Position numbers and translations under genes: made by a program. 33,679 bases of DNA from JAQVSH01 sp964451605 (GTDB taxonomy: Bacteria; Bacteroidota; Bacteroidia; Bacteroidales; UBA4181): positions 1 through 33,679 of the forward strand of contig CAYVJA010000028.1 of NCBI GenBank assembly GCA_964451605.1, given 5' to 3'. The notes under the pieces were generated by a model. That model saw only the letters and a program-made list of their open reading frames with translations. It did not search any database and was not told where the DNA came from. Below, in pieces: positions 31,754 to 33,679 of the stretch; position 1 is the first letter of the stretch, and each line of letters begins with the position of its first letter.

Positions 31754-33679
31754 TCAGTTCAACATATTCTGGCCTCCGGTTACCGGCACAGCCTGTCCGG
31801 TTTCGTAGGTCTGATCGACAATATACAACAAAGCTTTCATAACATCCGAAGGAAGGCATCCCCGACGGGCGGGGACCTGCGCCTCGTAATACTTTTTCAC
31901 ATCGTCGATGGTGGCAGCCCCGGGCACCTTTCCGGCACGCAGATACTGCACAAAAAGCCCTTTCTCGGGATCTGCCCAGAGCGGGCCGTCGAAAAAATTG
32001 CCCGGACAGATGGCGTTCACTTTGATACGATAGGGCATCAGCTCCAGCGCAAAACTTTGGGTAAGGCCCACCCCGCCAAACTTTCCGCCGGCATAAGCGA
32101 AGTTCTTGTTACTCCCCTTCAGACCCGACTTGGAGTTTATCTGGATGATATCGGTGAAGTAATTCTCACTGAAGCGGGCCTGCAGTTTCATAGGTTCCGA
32201 AACATATTTGGCACAGAAGAAGTAGCCCATATAATTCACCCGGGTCATGAGTGAAAAGGTCTCGGGCGTCATCTCATCGAGCCCTCCGGCACGAAGGATT
32301 CCCGCGTTGCTTACCAACAGATCTACCCCGCCGAAAGCCAGCACCGTGGCCTCAACCAGTGCGCGGACCGACTCCGGATCGGAAACATCGCTCTTCACAA
32401 AGAGCGCACGGTTCTTCTGCGATGGGCTGTTCAGTGCCTGTTCCAGTTCTCTGCCCAATGCGTCGTTCAGGTCGGCTATCACTACATTGGCCTTCTCGCG
32501 GAAGAGCGACTCTACAATACCGGCACCAAAACCCTGGGCACCTCCGGTTACAATGGCAATCCGGTTCTCAACCCGTCCGGCGGCTCCGGAGCCTTTGGCC
32601 ACTGCCCGCCGGTAGTTTTCTACTTCCCAGTTATCGATAAAGGCAATCTCCCGTTGGTTCATCGGGTGAGGGCCGCCAAAGTTTGCGGTAAGGTATCCCA
32701 CCTTCAATACATCGTAAAAGACTTCGAGTGCGGTGTCGGCTGCGGCGGTGTGATCCTCCACGGCAACCAGCCCCATATTGCGAATCATAAGAATTTTCGG
32801 ATCGTAACCGTAACTGCGGCGGTAGGCCTCCAGCTTTTCCGAGAATTCGGCAATCAGCGCTTCGGCACTCTCCGATTGCGACAAATAGAGAGGCCGGGCT
32901 TTACAGTACACAATGCCATCGGGGGTGAAGGGAAGCGAAACCGATTCGAACTGCTCTTCGCTGGCATAAAAGTCGGCAACCAGTTGGTTGTGTTTCACCC
33001 GTACAATCTTGGCCGCCCCTCCGGGTGCAGAGAGCATCATCCGGCAGGCCGGCAAAAAAGAGGCCAGCATTCCCGGAACGGGAAGCGCCTCTTCCGAAGG
33101 CCTTTGTTCAAGCCGGTTCTCAATCATTTCGAGCACCCCAGCATAGAGCTCATGCACCTCTTGCGCGGTATCGGCCGCCACAAAAATGCCGTGATTCTGC
33201 AACAGAATCACTTGCGGATCGGCCCCGAAACGGGTACGATAACGCTGAAGGCCCTCCTCTACGGCTTTGAAAAGCACATATCCCGGATCGGTATAAGGGA
33301 TGTAGAGTGCCGCCTCTCCAAAGAGCAAACTACAGCTCTCTTCGGCTTCGGCCGAACAGAGCACTGCGTTCACCAGCGTAGGGTGGGTGTGTACTACAAA
33401 TTTGTACCCGATGGCATTGTGCATCGAGGTCTCGACCGACGGACGCATGAGCCGTTCCGGATAGAGACTGGCGCGGAAGAGATCCTCCTTCACCTGTTGT
33501 TCACGAACCCATGCATCGCTGCTGTACACCCGTTCCGAAAGCACAGCCAGTTTTTTGCGGTCGAGCACGGCAAAACCACTCTCCGAAATGGTTCCCAGAG
33601 AGGTACCACTCGCCTTGACCCAAAGGGTATCGGCGTTTTTCATCGAGGTGTTCCCTCCCCCGCCAATCACGAAATCGGT
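31754..33679 (-). CDS. Bifunctional class II aldolase / short-chain dehydrogenase, N-terminus outside the window
   Basis: The frame is open to the right edge (TDFVIGGGGNTSMK), so the true start is beyond it; the GTG at 33670 is not taken as the start. The first half is a class II aldolase/adducin domain: GGGGNTSMK phosphate loop, zinc ligands in VVHTHPTLVNAV, then LLQNHGIFVAA. The second half is an SDR: IAIVTGGAQGFGAGI, VSNAGILRAGG, QINSKSGLKG, YAGGKFGG (Tyr and Lys). This is the architecture of the RhaE-W type enzymes that cleave rhamnulose 1-phosphate and oxidise lactaldehyde, and of related sorbitol-6-phosphate dehydrogenase-like fusions. Rhamnose would fit the rhamnogalacturonan enzymes in the window, but the pairing with a SorE-like dehydrogenase leaves the substrate open. 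Confidence 0.85.
   Translation of the reverse strand, partial: TDFVIGGGGNTSMKNADTLWVKASGTSLGTISESGFAVLDRKKLAVLSERVYSSDAWVREQQVKEDLFRASLYPERLMRPSVETSMHNAIGYKFVVHTHPTLVNAVLCSAEAEESCSLLFGEAALYIPYTDPGYVLFKAVEEGLQRYRTRFGADPQVILLQNHGIFVAADTAQEVHELYAGVLEMIENRLEQRPSEEALPVPGMLASFLPACRMMLSAPGGAAKIVRVKHNQLVADFYASEEQFESVSLPFTPDGIVYCKARPLYLSQSESAEALIAEFSEKLEAYRRSYGYDPKILMIRNMGLVAVEDHTAAADTALEVFYDVLKVGYLTANFGGPHPMNQREIAFIDNWEVENYRRAVAKGSGAAGRVENRIAIVTGGAQGFGAGIVESLFREKANVVIADLNDALGRELEQALNSPSQKNRALFVKSDVSDPESVRALVEATVLAFGGVDLLVSNAGILRAGGLDEMTPETFSLMTRVNYMGYFFCAKYVSEPMKLQARFSENYFTDIIQINSKSGLKGSNKNFAYAGGKFGGVGLTQSFALELMPYRIKVNAICPGNFFDGPLWADPEKGLFVQYLRAGKVPGAATIDDVKKYYEAQVPARRGCLPSDVMKALLYIVDQTYETGQAVPVTGGQNMLN

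Overview
The window looks like a chromosomal piece of a Bacteroidota (Bacteroidales) bacterium, most likely a plant-polysaccharide degrader. The support is: AT-rich promoters of the Bacteroidota form (TTTG or TTG, about 20 bases, then TAnnTTTG) in front of several genes, few Shine-Dalgarno sequences, a TonB-dependent receptor with its own ExbB-ExbD-TonB motor, FadL-type outer-membrane protein, and secreted multi-domain glycosidases. The genus is not determined. The sequence is a draft scaffold: four N runs lie inside genes (xylA, the TonB-dependent receptor twice, and tonB), and three of the four have a length that breaks the reading frame.

Layout. Positions 1-650 hold decayed coding remnants, one resembling a GH5 glycosidase. 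A hipBA-type toxin-antitoxin pair follows (652-2062), then a tRNA-Lys with its terminator, a FadL-type protein and pyruvate kinase (minus strand). From 5253 to 14801, on the plus strand, is a hemicellulose and xylose block: a secreted 1252-residue protein that joins a sugar 2-epimerase domain to a GH9 glycosidase, a GntR-type regulator with a sugar-sensing domain, xylulokinase, xylose isomerase and a xylose-type MFS symporter. Together these would turn plant oligosaccharides and xylose into xylulose 5-phosphate.

From 21311 down to 14860, on the minus strand, is a compact five-gene signalling operon: TonB-dependent receptor, YfiR-like periplasmic protein, CHASE8-HAMP histidine kinase, single-domain response regulator and a REC-PAS-kinase-REC hybrid kinase. 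It resembles the YfiR/YfiN pair of Pseudomonas but with a histidine kinase in place of the diguanylate cyclase. This is the best candidate here for a little-described system, together with the epimerase-GH9 fusion.

From 21544 to 26373 on the plus strand is a pectin-like block: a gluconate 5-dehydrogenase/KduD-like SDR, a secreted CBM9-like plus PKD protein, a palindromic repeat island, a broken Bro-N/Fic gene, and a secreted GH105-CE12 fusion expected to deacetylate rhamnogalacturonan and hydrolyse unsaturated rhamnogalacturonan oligosaccharides. The rest of the window, on the minus strand, carries a nitroreductase, the TonB-ExbD-ExbB motor, a GmhB-type phosphatase, a rhomboid protease, a zinc-type dehydrogenase and a class II aldolase-SDR fusion that runs off the right edge.
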